Shown: positions 20,088 to 28,855, counted from the stretch's first letter. The stretch is 64,000 nt of DNA from Hyphomicrobium sp. (GCA_003987725.1 RXJH01000013.1:1-64000); one strand, 5' to 3'. Program-made: numbers and translations. The notes: a model not told the origin generated them from the letters alone.

Positions 20088-20380
20088 TGAGCCGTGCCCG
20101 CAGCTTTCTGCCGCTCGAGGGCGACCTCTTGAGCGGATTTGACGTCCAGAATTTCGTGGTTGCGCGTGTCGCGAGTTACGACGAGCCAGGCGTGGCATCC
20201 CGCAGCGTGATACCAGAGCTCTTGCATCGGGCCGGCGATATTCGCGCGCTCATATCCGAAAGCGTAGAAGGCTTCGGTGGCATTGGGCGCTGCTGGATCG
20301 GGACGGACGACGCTCGCATCTCCGAGATAGGAGAATTCGTCGTTACTGCGTAGACCGCAATGGGGACAATTGATGCGCAT
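20084..20380 (-). CDS. mgdB: N-methylglutamate dehydrogenase subunit B (sarcosine oxidase delta-like)
   Basis: 98 residues, the usual size of sarcosine oxidase delta. It begins MRINCPHCG, a CxxC that with the later HAAGCHAW (His and Cys) forms the zinc site of this small subunit. In sarcosine oxidase the delta chain holds the complex together and does not bind flavin. The gene lies 13 bases after mgdA and overlaps mgdC by four bases, giving the order B-D-A-G familiar from sox operons. The methylamine gene neighbourhood argues for N-methylglutamate rather than sarcosine as the substrate. Confidence 0.92.
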   Translation of the reverse strand: MRINCPHCGLRSNDEFSYLGDASVVRPDPAAPNATEAFYAFGYERANIAGPMQELWYHAAGCHAWLVVTRDTRNHEILDVKSAQEVALERQKAAGTAQ

Positions 20381-20393
20381 GTTGGGGTCGCCT

Positions 20394-21656
20394 TCAGTGC
20401 AGGTTGGGCTGATTGCCCATGCCCTTCTCGTCGATCATGTGGCCGGTGCGGAAGCGATCGAGGCGATAGGCTCGCGCCACCTCGTGCGTTTCATTGCGCG
20501 CGATAAGGTGCGCGAAGCACAATCCCGAAGCCGGCGTTGCTTTGAAGCCGCCGTAGCACCAGCCGCCGTTGAAGAAGAGCCCGTCGATCGGCGTCCGATC
20601 GATGATCGGCGAACCGTCCATGCTCATGTCCATGATGCCGCCCCAGGAGCGCAACAGGCGCACCCGGCCGATCCGCGGCATCAGCGCCATTCCGCCTTCG
20701 AGGACGTCCTCGACGACCGGAAGGTTACCCCGCTGCGCGTAAGTATTGTAACCGTCGATGTCACCGCCGAAGACAAGGCCGCCCTTGTCCGATTGGCTCA
20801 CGTAGAAGTGCCCGGCGCCAAATGTCACGACGCCGTCGATGAATGGCTTAATTCCTTCCGAAACGAATGCCTGCAAGACATGGCTTTCAATTGGAAGCGT
20901 TAAACCAGCCATTCCGGCGACTCGGGATGAATTGCCCGCGACGGCTAATCCGACTTTATTTGCACCGATAAATCCGCGCGTCGTCTCAATGCCGCTAATT
21001 TTGCCATTCGAAATACGAAATCCGGTAACTTCCGTGTTCTCGATGATATCGACTCCGAGCCGGTCTGCGCCACGCGCATAACCCCAAGCGACTGCGTCGT
21101 GCCGCACGGTGCCGCCGCGCCGCTGCAGAAGGCCGCCCTGGATCGGAAAGCGCGCGTTGTCGTAGTTGAGCCATGGGTACATCGATCGCACGGCGTCGCG
21201 ATCGAGCAGTTCGGAATCGATACCGTGGAGACGCATCGCATTCCCGCGCCGGGCATACGCGTCGCGCTGGGCGTCGGAATGATAAAGGTTCAGAACGCCG
21301 CGCTGGGAAACCATCGCGTTGTAATTCAGGTCCTGCTCCAGACCTTCCCAGAGCTTCATGCTCGTCTCATAGAACGGGATATTCCCGGGGAGCAGATAAT
21401 TCGAGCGAACGATCGTCGTGTTGCGACCGACGTTGCCGGAACCGATCCAGCCCTTTTCGACCACGGCGATGTTTTTCACGCCATAGCGTTTCGCGAGGTA
21501 GTAAGCCGTCGCGAGTCCGTGCCCGCCGCCGCCGACGATGACGACATCGTAGTTCGGCTTAGGGGTTGCCTGGCGCCAGGCTTGACCCCACCCGGTCTGC
21601 CCGCGGAGGCCCTCGAGAAATACTGAAAAGATGGAATAACGATCTGAGCGCGGCAT
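20394..21656 (-). CDS. mgdA: N-methylglutamate dehydrogenase subunit A (sarcosine oxidase beta-like)
   Basis: 420 residues of the DAO/sarcosine oxidase beta family. An N-terminal FAD-binding motif VVIVGGGGHGLATAY is followed by NTTIVRSNY, the region of covalent flavin attachment in the family. YGGFKATPASG near the C-terminus is also conserved. The subunit performs the oxidation of N-methylglutamate to glutamate plus a formaldehyde-level C1 unit. It is the first gene of mgdABCD. It is transcribed away from a LysR-type regulator, with 116 bases between the two starts that hold TATAAG/CTTATA half-sites. Confidence 0.93.
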   Translation of the reverse strand: MPRSDRYSIFSVFLEGLRGQTGWGQAWRQATPKPNYDVVIVGGGGHGLATAYYLAKRYGVKNIAVVEKGWIGSGNVGRNTTIVRSNYLLPGNIPFYETSMKLWEGLEQDLNYNAMVSQRGVLNLYHSDAQRDAYARRGNAMRLHGIDSELLDRDAVRSMYPWLNYDNARFPIQGGLLQRRGGTVRHDAVAWGYARGADRLGVDIIENTEVTGFRISNGKISGIETTRGFIGANKVGLAVAGNSSRVAGMAGLTLPIESHVLQAFVSEGIKPFIDGVVTFGAGHFYVSQSDKGGLVFGGDIDGYNTYAQRGNLPVVEDVLEGGMALMPRIGRVRLLRSWGGIMDMSMDGSPIIDRTPIDGLFFNGGWCYGGFKATPASGLCFAHLIARNETHEVARAYRLDRFRTGHMIDEKGMGNQPNLH

Positions 21657-21717
21657 AAGATGCTCTGCAATTTCACACGAACCGGGGAGTCCGGCGCGTC
21701 GTGGACCAACGCCTAAG

Positions 21718-21763
21718 CTTATATATCGCCCCGTTATTGACGCTAATATAAGAAATACTTATA
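21718..21763. promoter_or_regulatory. TATAAG/CTTATA half-sites between mgdA and lysR gene
   Basis: The 116-base divergent gap holds a 17-bp palindrome TATAAG-AAATA-CTTATA (21747-21763) that contains a T-N11-A core, the LysR-type signature. A further CTTATA half-site lies at 21718-21723. The palindrome is just upstream of the LysR start (21773), fitting autoregulation and control of mgdABCD. The sequence is AT-rich, so chance cannot be excluded. Confidence 0.5.
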
Positions 21764-21772
21764 CTACGAGCT

Positions 21773-22741
21773 ATGGCCACACGCCCAACACGGCTCCCAT
21801 TCGATCTCCACGTCCTGGAGGCTTTCCTCGGCGTCTGCGAGGCGCGCTCCATGGCGCTCGCCGCGCAGAAGCTGGCGATGACTCAGCCCGCCATCTCCCA
21901 AGCCGTTGCCGATCTTGAGGCGCGGATCGGCGTGAAGCTGTTCGACCGCAGCGTCCGGCCTCTCGCGTTGACTCCCGCCGGGGAGCTGATGCGCCAGCGA
22001 GCGTCTGCGCTCATTTCAGAAGCGCGGCAGATTGCGACCGCGATCAGACACACCGCACGCGGCCGCCTGGCCTTGATCCGCGCCGGATTGGTTGACAGCC
22101 TGTCGCGGGCTTTGACGGGGCCAATCGCGACTTTTCTCGTCTCTCATGCCGAGCACGTCTCGGTGCAGTCCGGACTGACGGCCGCCCACGCAGGGGCGCT
22201 TTTAACGCGAAATCTCGACCTTTTCATTGGCGTCGACGATATGAGCGACGTCGAGGGCTTCGATCGCCACGAAATCGTGACCGAGCCATACATACTCGTG
22301 CTGCCGCCGAAGCAGAAAATTCCCCGTTCAGTCGAAGAGCTTGAGGCCTGCGCGGAAAAGCTTCCGTTCATTCGCTATAGCGCTCGCTCCAAAACGGGCA
22401 TCGACATCGAGCGCCATCTCCGCCGGCTGCATGTCGACCTCCCGCCGGGACTCGAGTTCGATACCCCGTTTGGGGTGAGCGACATGGTCGCGCGAGGTAA
22501 GGGATTCGCCATCACGACGCCGATCTGCCTCGCCGAGGCGGCGCTCTCCGGCAGCGATGTTCGAACCGCGCCGTTACCCGGCCCGCAGCTGAAACGAACC
22601 TTGACGCTGGTGAGCCGCAAGCAAGAGCTTGGAACGCTGCCCCGCGATTTAACCAAAGCATGCAAATCTTCACTCGAAGCATCCACGCTCGCCCCGCTCC
22701 GCACATCGATGCCGTGGCTGGATGCCGATCTGCGCGCCTGA
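21773..22741 (+). CDS. LysR-type transcriptional regulator
   Basis: 322 residues. The N-terminal winged helix-turn-helix (about 10-70) is clear: AAQKLAMTQPAISQAVADLE followed by LFDRSVRPLALTPAGE. The rest is a LysR effector-binding domain of ordinary length. It diverges from mgdA, the standard layout for a regulator of the neighbouring operon, so it likely activates mgdABCD in response to methylamine, N-methylglutamate or a related signal. That is inference. It might instead be a general C1 regulator comparable to QscR, but nothing in the sequence shows that. Start ATG 21773 lies 10 bases after the palindrome. Confidence 0.92.
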   Translation: MATRPTRLPFDLHVLEAFLGVCEARSMALAAQKLAMTQPAISQAVADLEARIGVKLFDRSVRPLALTPAGELMRQRASALISEARQIATAIRHTARGRLALIRAGLVDSLSRALTGPIATFLVSHAEHVSVQSGLTAAHAGALLTRNLDLFIGVDDMSDVEGFDRHEIVTEPYILVLPPKQKIPRSVEELEACAEKLPFIRYSARSKTGIDIERHLRRLHVDLPPGLEFDTPFGVSDMVARGKGFAITTPICLAEAALSGSDVRTAPLPGPQLKRTLTLVSRKQELGTLPRDLTKACKSSLEASTLAPLRTSMPWLDADLRA

Positions 22742-22957
22742 TTGATCTGCGCCGTTTGCCTGCCCTTTGACCGCTCGGCGGTTCATGCTGCCGCTGTTGC
22801 AGTGCGAAGTGGGCGGGGAAATGTTTAAGAACGTCTTCCCTGTGCAATTTTGCCCGCCTGATGGCCCGTCTCCCAGACCTTACGTCGCGTTGGCGTGCCC
22901 CTGAACTGCGAGTACGTTTATCCCATACTTGAATCCAGGTTGGATAATCATTGGCAG

Positions 22958-24190
22958 ATGACGCTGCAGGCGATCATCATTCGAGCAGACGGTGCTCTAG
23001 CTGAAACGGAAGACGTACGCCGGCGAGCGTTCGCACAGACGTTTTCCGAAGCCGGATTTGAGTGGTCTTGCGATCGAGAGGGATTTGCGCTCACCGCCAA
23101 ACTTGGGAGCGGCGAGGCGCGGATGGCGCATTACGTCCGCTCCATCCTGCGCGGCAAACCGGAGACGCAGGATCTTTCATACCTCATCCACGCGATGCAT
23201 CGCCGCGCCTCGAAACTTTTCGGCGAGATGCTTTCGACGACGGCCGTCGAGCCGCGCCCCGGCATTCGCGACTTGATCATCACGGCTCGTAGCGACGGGC
23301 TGCGATTGGTCCTGGTTTCGCTGCTCGATCCCAAAGACACAGAGCGTCTGCTGACGAAACTTCTCGGCGATCGCGGGAGAACGCTTTTCGACGGCGTTAT
23401 CTCTGGCGACAGGGAAGGCAAGGGCGAGTGCGAAAGGCTCTATACAGAAGCCCGCTCGACGCTGGGCATTGATCCCAAGCACAGCCTCGTCATCGAAGGC
23501 GGCAGCCGCGGCACGCTTGCCGCGAAAGCAGCGGGCTATTCCGTTATAACGACGCGAAGCGCATTCTGCCGCGAAAGCCCAGTTTTTAGCGAAGATTCGG
23601 TGTGTGTGGACGATCTGACGAGCCTGCTAGCGGCGCGTGATCGCAATCCCCACGATCCGCTAACCCCCGAGGACCGGGCCGATCTTTTATCGGTATTAAA
23701 CCGTCTGCACGCGAGTAAGTGCGAAGGGCTGACGGGACTTGATTGGAGCGATCAGATGAAAGTCTCCGACATTTTGAAGACCAAGGGGTCGGCGGTTAAG
23801 ACGATCGAGGCCAATGCCACGATGCGCGCCTTGGCTCACAGTTTCAGAAAAGAATCGGTCGGCGCGATGCTCGTGTTGGACAGCAAGGGCTGCCTTGAAG
23901 GGATCATTTCCGAGAGAGATCTGGCTCGCGGGATCGATGAATTTGGCATGGATCTGCCGCAAATGCGGGTTGCCAATTTGATGACCCGTTCGGTCGTGAC
24001 CTGCGCACCCGACGATCGCGTCGCCGCCGTTGCAAATGTCATGACCCAACGGCGCATTCGGCATTTGCCGGTCGTGGTCGAAGGCAAGGTCGTTGGCCTG
24101 ATCAGTATCGGTGACGTCCTGAAGCATCGCCTGGACGAAGTACAACTCGAAGCCAGCGTGCTGAGAGACGTCGCGCGCTCGCGGCGCTAG
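22958..24190 (+). CDS. Degenerate CbbY-like HAD domain fused to a CBS pair
   Basis: 410 residues from ATG 22958 (GTG 22895 is a longer alternative). Residues 1-215 resemble the CbbY/beta-phosphoglucomutase HAD group, with GALAETEDVRRRAF after the first strand. The nucleophile motif DxDGT reads R9-A-D-G-A13, motif II is LVLVSLLDP, and the acidic motif IV is IEGGSRG instead of ED. Phosphatase activity is therefore unlikely. Residues 267-330 and 336-398 are two CBS domains (MKVSDILKTKG, MTRSVVTCAPDDRVAAVANV, RIRHLPVVVEG), which usually bind adenine nucleotides. CbbY normally removes inhibitory sugar bisphosphates from RuBisCO pathways. Here a nucleotide-controlled binding role is more plausible. 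It is a single gene, 216 bases after the LysR gene. Confidence 0.85.
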   Translation: MTLQAIIIRADGALAETEDVRRRAFAQTFSEAGFEWSCDREGFALTAKLGSGEARMAHYVRSILRGKPETQDLSYLIHAMHRRASKLFGEMLSTTAVEPRPGIRDLIITARSDGLRLVLVSLLDPKDTERLLTKLLGDRGRTLFDGVISGDREGKGECERLYTEARSTLGIDPKHSLVIEGGSRGTLAAKAAGYSVITTRSAFCRESPVFSEDSVCVDDLTSLLAARDRNPHDPLTPEDRADLLSVLNRLHASKCEGLTGLDWSDQMKVSDILKTKGSAVKTIEANATMRALAHSFRKESVGAMLVLDSKGCLEGIISERDLARGIDEFGMDLPQMRVANLMTRSVVTCAPDDRVAAVANVMTQRRIRHLPVVVEGKVVGLISIGDVLKHRLDEVQLEASVLRDVARSRR

Positions 24191-24249
24191 ATGTCGCCCC
24201 ACGACTGAACACCAGCTTGCCGCAAGGTCGCCATGCCAAAGCATCGGTT

Positions 24250-24987
24250 ATGGTCGACGCAAGCTATCTCAATGCCATAAAGCAGTTCGAAGGCTACACA
24301 GCCAAAGCCCGCTGGGATTATGCCCAGAACTCCAACGGCTATGGGACTCGTGCGCGCTTCGCCGGCGAAGTCATCGATAAGGAAGAGGCGGATCGGCGCT
24401 TCTCCGACGAAATCAAAAAGTCTGCGGATTTCGTCGACAAGTTCGCTCCGGATCTCGACGACGGCAGCAAGGCCGCTCTGACATCTCTCACATACAATGC
24501 TGGCACGGCCTGGAGCCAAAGTGGGCTCGGAAAGGCCGTCGCGAGCGGCGATCTCGATACCGCCCGCTCGCTATTCCTCCAGTACAACAAGGCTGGCGGC
24601 AACGTCCTCGATGGCCTCGTGCAGCGCCGGCTTCAGGAAGTTGCGTGGTTCGGCCAGGGCCTGCCAACGGCGCAGGTCGCGAATGCCAGTCTCGCCGCGA
24701 TGGCTGCCGCAGCCAGTGGCGCGTCGGCATCCTCGCAAGGCGCGCTTTCCGATTTGACACCGGCGAGCAGTGTTCCGGCAACCGCGCGGCCCGTCACAGC
24801 ATCGGCGGCACCGGCCGCCGATTTGAGCGTTGCACCCTTCGCCAGCCTCACCAGCGATCAAATGCTCCTGGCCTTGCTGTCGAAAATGCCGAGCGCGGGA
24901 GTGGGACGCGATGAGGGCGACACGAAAAAATCGGATCGCCAGTCCGATCAGAAGGCTCAAGATCGCGACGTCGCGAAAGCGGGTTGA
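24250..24987 (+). CDS. GH24-like lysozyme with Ala/Ser-rich tail
   Basis: 245 residues from ATG 24250 (TTG 24217 is an alternative). The first 140 residues have the T4-lysozyme-like (GH24) layout: Glu14 in KQFEGY is the likely acid, with Asp23 and Thr33 (NGYGT) at matching distances, then LTSLTYNAGT. The remainder is low-complexity (Ala, Ser, Pro) and ends in a highly charged segment. No signal peptide is seen. It lies at the edge of the flagellar locus, converging on the unknown gene at 25578-25000. Alphaproteobacterial FlgJ proteins often lack a muramidase, so this could be a wall-opening enzyme for rod passage. A prophage remnant is the alternative, but no other phage gene is nearby. Confidence 0.75.
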   Translation: MVDASYLNAIKQFEGYTAKARWDYAQNSNGYGTRARFAGEVIDKEEADRRFSDEIKKSADFVDKFAPDLDDGSKAALTSLTYNAGTAWSQSGLGKAVASGDLDTARSLFLQYNKAGGNVLDGLVQRRLQEVAWFGQGLPTAQVANASLAAMAAAASGASASSQGALSDLTPASSVPATARPVTASAAPAADLSVAPFASLTSDQMLLALLSKMPSAGVGRDEGDTKKSDRQSDQKAQDRDVAKAG

Positions 24988-24999
24988 GCCAAACCCCTT

Positions 25000-25578
25000 C
25001 TAACGGAAGTATGTGATCGCAATTACGATCAGCACCGTCGCAATGCCAACGACGGCGCCGGCGACCTTCACCATTGATGGATCGGCAGATTCTTTGGGTC
25101 CGTGCTCCCCGCCACGGAATCCCCGCTCGTCCGCTTGAACGTTTCGCGTCTTGCCGATCAGAAATCGCTGCAGAAAAAATTGCAGATCAGGGGACGGCAC
25201 GGTCTGCGCGAATTGCGGATGGTTGACGCCGAGCGGAACTGCGGTTCCCGCAACGGGAAGATCGGCGCGAAACACCTGCTCGTCTTCGACGTAGCGAGCC
25301 GCGATGCGGTTCGGCGACGATGAGACTTCGCCCTCGCGCGCGCCGATCCGGCGTGTTTCGTCAGCAATCTTGCCGCTGAGTTGTTCGTCGAGCAGCGTCA
25401 GCAGAACCGGCGCCATAGCCTTGTCGTTGTGCGAAATCGGCGGCGCCGCCGGGGGAGCTGCCTCGCCTCCAATGTCCTGTTTGGAGGACGGATTTCGATT
25501 GCTCAGAAGTTGCCGCTCGCCACGAAGAAGCGTTTCGTTGACGATCAGCGCGCCAATTGTCTCCGCATTGTTCACCAT
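25000..25578 (-). CDS. Unknown protein with C-terminal membrane anchor
   Basis: 192 residues of unrecognised family. The N-terminal two thirds are hydrophilic, with a proline-rich stretch (AAPPAAPPIS near residue 42). The last 25 residues form a single hydrophobic helix (VAGAVVGIATVLIVIAITYF) that runs to the end, as in tail-anchored proteins. It is the third gene behind flgF and fliI on the minus strand (58 bases after fliI) and converges on the GH24 gene with 12 bases between stops. A function in the export ATPase complex, or in guiding the lysozyme to the membrane, can be imagined but is not shown. Confidence 0.6.
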   Translation of the reverse strand: MVNNAETIGALIVNETLLRGERQLLSNRNPSSKQDIGGEAAPPAAPPISHNDKAMAPVLLTLLDEQLSGKIADETRRIGAREGEVSSSPNRIAARYVEDEQVFRADLPVAGTAVPLGVNHPQFAQTVPSPDLQFFLQRFLIGKTRNVQADERGFRGGEHGPKESADPSMVKVAGAVVGIATVLIVIAITYFR

Positions 25579-25636
25579 GGTCGTATCGCCTCGAAATCAG
25601 ATCCCTATCTCGAGCCTTGGGATGCGAACAGCGCTC

Positions 25637-26998
25637 CTAACGTGGTTGTTTTTGCCCGCCGGGCAATGTCTGCGAGAGGTAGGCAAATACGTCTTCGACG
25701 GGCTCTTCGTCGAGATTCTGCTTGATCGCCTCGTATACCCGCGGCACGATTTCCATAGCACGGTCGAGCGTCGCATCGGTGCCTGGCCGATAGCCGCTGA
25801 TGGCGCGAAGATCGCGCGTATCCTCGAAACGCGAAATGACCTCGATGAGCTGGGTCACGAACTGTGCTTGATTCTTGGTTCTGATCTTCGGCGCCAATCG
25901 TGACAGCGATGCCAGCGGGTCGACTGCGGGCAGCCGCCCCTGGCTCGCGATGGCGCGATCGAGGACGATATGGCCGTCGAGGATGCCGCGCGCGGCATCG
26001 GCGATCGGATCATTGTGATCGTCGCCGTCAACGAGAACGGACAGGATCGCGGTGATCGTACCCGCGCCTTCTTCGCCGGGACCGGCACGTTCGAGCAGCC
26101 GGGGCAGGTTACTAAAGACGCTCGGCGGGTATCCGCGTGCGACAGGCGGTTCGTCGGCGGCGAGCGCCAGCTCACGCATCGCATGAGCGTAACGCGTCAG
26201 CGAATCGATGATGAGCAGAACGTTCTTTCCGCGATCCCGGTAATATTCCGCGATGCACATCGCGGTGCTTGGCGCGAGACGCCGCATCATCGGGCTCTCA
26301 TCTGACGTTGCGACGACCGAGACGACGCGCGAGCGCGATGCCGCAAGCGTGTCGTCGAGAAAATCCCGCACCTCGCGGCTTCGTTCGCCGACGAGAGCGA
26401 GTACGGTGACATCGCTCGAAGGGGCGCGGCTCAGCATGGCGAGCAACGTCGATTTGCCGACACCGGAGCCCGCGAAAATTCCCAGTCTCTGCCCCGCGCA
26501 AATCGGCGTGAAGAGGTCGATCGCCTTGACGCCGGTCGTCAATGGCATGCCTAACCTATTCCGGCGTAGCGGCGAAGGCGGCGAACCTTGGATCGAGAAT
26601 GCGTGAACGCCACTGATGAGCGGACCGCCGTCGTCGATCGGCTGCCCCAACGCATTCAACGTTCTGCCGAGCCATGATTCGTCCGGCGAAAGCGTCATTG
26701 GCCCCGAAAGCGTCGTGACGCGGGCGCCGAGCTCGATACGATGGTCGGCAACGAAGGGCGTGACGTTGATCGAGTCGGCTTCGATCGTCGCGACCTCAGC
26801 AAGCACGGAGCCGCCGAGTCCCGCAATCGACACCGCATCGCCGATGGAGACGAACTTCGAAAGTCCCGAAACGACGAGGAACGTCGTGCTGATCCGGACG
26901 ACGCGTCCGGATACGCGATGGGCGGGGGACAGCGCCGAAGCCATGGCCATCATCCGGTCCAACCGGTCGAACGGCGTCGCTGGGGCGTCGGTAATCAA
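25637..26998 (-). CDS. fliI: Flagellum-specific ATP synthase FliI
   Basis: 453 residues, the size of FliI. The P-loop GSGVGKST is at residues 177-184, the catalytic glutamate is in GERSREVRDF, and the F1-beta-like block PSVFSNLPRLLERAG follows. FliI energises unfolding and entry of export substrates at the base of the flagellum, working with FliH (a candidate is at 42111). It stands 22 bases behind flgF on the minus strand, a pairing found in rhizobial flagellar loci. The unknown tail-anchored gene follows. Confidence 0.95.
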   Translation of the reverse strand: MITDAPATPFDRLDRMMAMASALSPAHRVSGRVVRISTTFLVVSGLSKFVSIGDAVSIAGLGGSVLAEVATIEADSINVTPFVADHRIELGARVTTLSGPMTLSPDESWLGRTLNALGQPIDDGGPLISGVHAFSIQGSPPSPLRRNRLGMPLTTGVKAIDLFTPICAGQRLGIFAGSGVGKSTLLAMLSRAPSSDVTVLALVGERSREVRDFLDDTLAASRSRVVSVVATSDESPMMRRLAPSTAMCIAEYYRDRGKNVLLIIDSLTRYAHAMRELALAADEPPVARGYPPSVFSNLPRLLERAGPGEEGAGTITAILSVLVDGDDHNDPIADAARGILDGHIVLDRAIASQGRLPAVDPLASLSRLAPKIRTKNQAQFVTQLIEVISRFEDTRDLRAISGYRPGTDATLDRAMEIVPRVYEAIKQNLDEEPVEDVFAYLSQTLPGGQKQPR

Positions 26999-27020
26999 TA
27001 CGCATCCCTCCGGCTAGAAA

Positions 27021-27743
27021 TCAGGAGCCCGCGAGAGTTTTCAGTGAATCCGTCAGCGATGACTCGGTGTCACTCAGCATGTTGGTGACGGCCTGAAAAT
27101 TCCGCTGGATGGTGATGAGGTGCGTCATCTCGAGGACGGGATTGACGTTCGATTTTTCGACGTAGCCCTGCATCACACCATTGTTGAGGAAATCGATTTC
27201 CGGTGTCGGCGGAATGTCGGAAACGACCGAGGCGCCGTCGGCTCGCGTCAGCGTCGCGCCGCGCGGCATCCGGTAAAGTCCGAGCGCGCCGAGATTGTTG
27301 CCCGCCTGCTCGATCGTCCCCGCCTTGTTGATCGTCGGCGCCGGGTCGTTGGGGTTGAGCTGCACCGGGGTGCCGCCGGCGTCTAGAACCGGGTTCCCGG
27401 TGAGCGTCGTCAGCATGCCTTCGCTCGTCATCTGCATGCGCCCGTCGCGCGTATAGGCAACTCCATTCGGCGTTTGAATGGCGAGGAAGGCATCGCCCCT
27501 CACCGCGACATCGAGCGGATTGCCCGTCTGCGTAACCTCGCCGGTTCGGAGCGAGAGATGATTCTGGCCCTTCGAAACGAAGCTCACCGAATTCTTTCCC
27601 GCCGGGGCCATAAGCTCCTCGAACGACATCTCTTCGCCGCGAAATCCCACGGTGTTGGTGTTCGCGACGTTGTTGGCGAGCGTATCCAGGCGCCGTTGTA
27701 GAGCCATCTGCGCGGAAAGAGCGACGTAGACATTCGATTGCAT
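27021..27743 (-). CDS. flgF: Flagellar proximal rod protein FlgF
   Basis: 240 residues, one of the axial rod proteins. The N-terminal rod signature is QRRLDTLANNVANTNTVGFR, and the conserved C-terminus ends with EMTHLITIQRNFQAVTNML. FlgF forms part of the proximal rod between FlgC and FlgG and is exported by the type III apparatus. It opens the minus-strand group flgF-fliI-25578. It diverges from motA, with 146 bases between the starts that should carry both promoters; I could not assign a sigma factor there. Confidence 0.95.
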   Translation of the reverse strand: MQSNVYVALSAQMALQRRLDTLANNVANTNTVGFRGEEMSFEELMAPAGKNSVSFVSKGQNHLSLRTGEVTQTGNPLDVAVRGDAFLAIQTPNGVAYTRDGRMQMTSEGMLTTLTGNPVLDAGGTPVQLNPNDPAPTINKAGTIEQAGNNLGALGLYRMPRGATLTRADGASVVSDIPPTPEIDFLNNGVMQGYVEKSNVNPVLEMTHLITIQRNFQAVTNMLSDTESSLTDSLKTLAGS

Positions 27744-27889
27744 GCGGAATCCGTCTTCGTGAGTGCCGGTCTGGCCACGAAGCTACGGATACGAACTTGT
27801 GGGTGGCTGACTCGCTGGGCGAGCAAGTCCCACGCAAGCCAAAGCGTCCCTTATTGGATTTCGCCTAAATTGGCATTGGGAATGCTTTC

Positions 27890-28780
27890 GTGACCATTCT
27901 ACTCGGCCTGATCATCACCCTCGTCTGTATGCTTGGCGGCTTCACCGCCATGGGCGGCCACGTTTGGGTCATCTGGCAACCCTGGGAGTACGTCATCATC
28001 TGCGGCTCGGCGTTGGGCACGTTTGTCGTCGCCAACCCCATGAAAACGATCAAGGACTCGGGCAAGGCCGCCTTCGAGGCCTTTCGGAACGATACGCCGA
28101 CCCAGGAAGCGAACATCGAGCTACTGGCTCTGCTCTTTTTCATGATGCGCGAGCTTCGCGACAGATCCCGCGCCGAAATGGAAATGATCATCGATGCGCC
28201 GCAGGATGCGGAGGTGTTCAAGCGCTCGCCGACGGTCACGGCGAATGAGGAGCTGACCACCTTCATCTGCGACTATTTCCGTCTCATCATCATGGGCAAC
28301 GCTCGCACCCACGAGATCGAATCGCTGATGGATGAGGAAATCGAAACGGTTCGCCACGACAAGCTGAAAGCCTACCACGCGCTCGTTGCCGTGGGTGACG
28401 GTCTGCCGGCTCTCGGCATCGTCGCCGCGGTTCTTGGCGTGGTGAAGGCCATGGGCGCAATTGACCAGTCCCCGGAAATTCTGGGCCACCTCATCGCCTC
28501 GGCTCTCGTCGGAACCTTTGCTGGCATTTTCTTCTCCTACGCAGTCGTCGGTCCTCTCGCGACGAAGGTGAAGATCGTCCGCGAGAAAAAAATGCGGTCG
28601 TACGTCATCGTCAAGCAGTCGCTGCTGGCTTTTATGAACGGAGCCATGCCGCAGGTGGCGATCGAGCACGGCCGCAAGGCGATTTCGGCTTACGAACGTC
28701 CGACGATCAACGAGGTCGAAGCCGCGACGATGGGTGGCGGTGCGGATCGCAAGCAGGGCCAAGAAAGAAAGGCAGCCTGA
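27890..28780 (+). CDS. motA: Flagellar motor stator protein MotA
   Basis: 296 residues beginning at GTG 27890. It shows four membrane segments, the first two near the N-terminus (ILLGLIITLVCMLGGF, then YVIICGSALGTF). Between the second and third pair lies a cytoplasmic loop that contacts FliG and carries the EIESLMDEEIE region. The last pair includes LGIVAAVLGVVKAMG and GIFFSYAVVGPLA. With MotB it forms the proton channel of the motor. It is first of the large plus-strand run. In rhizobia motA likewise leads fliM, fliN and fliG. Confidence 0.95.
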   Translation: MTILLGLIITLVCMLGGFTAMGGHVWVIWQPWEYVIICGSALGTFVVANPMKTIKDSGKAAFEAFRNDTPTQEANIELLALLFFMMRELRDRSRAEMEMIIDAPQDAEVFKRSPTVTANEELTTFICDYFRLIIMGNARTHEIESLMDEEIETVRHDKLKAYHALVAVGDGLPALGIVAAVLGVVKAMGAIDQSPEILGHLIASALVGTFAGIFFSYAVVGPLATKVKIVREKKMRSYVIVKQSLLAFMNGAMPQVAIEHGRKAISAYERPTINEVEAATMGGGADRKQGQERKAA

Positions 28781-28855
28781 TGATCCGGTCATCGTTTCGC
28801 GTCTTCTCCGGACCGTCAGCGGCATGCGTGGCAATAAAATCGCAGGGCGGCCGCC

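Noticed and set aside
21773..22741. Calling the LysR gene QscR
   Set aside because: Only the general LysR fold is visible and the location next to mgdA suggests a local role; nothing marks it as QscR.
24250..24987. Taking the lysozyme gene as a prophage remnant
   Set aside because: No holin, spanin, integrase or structural phage gene is nearby and base composition matches the surroundings, though a remnant cannot be fully excluded.
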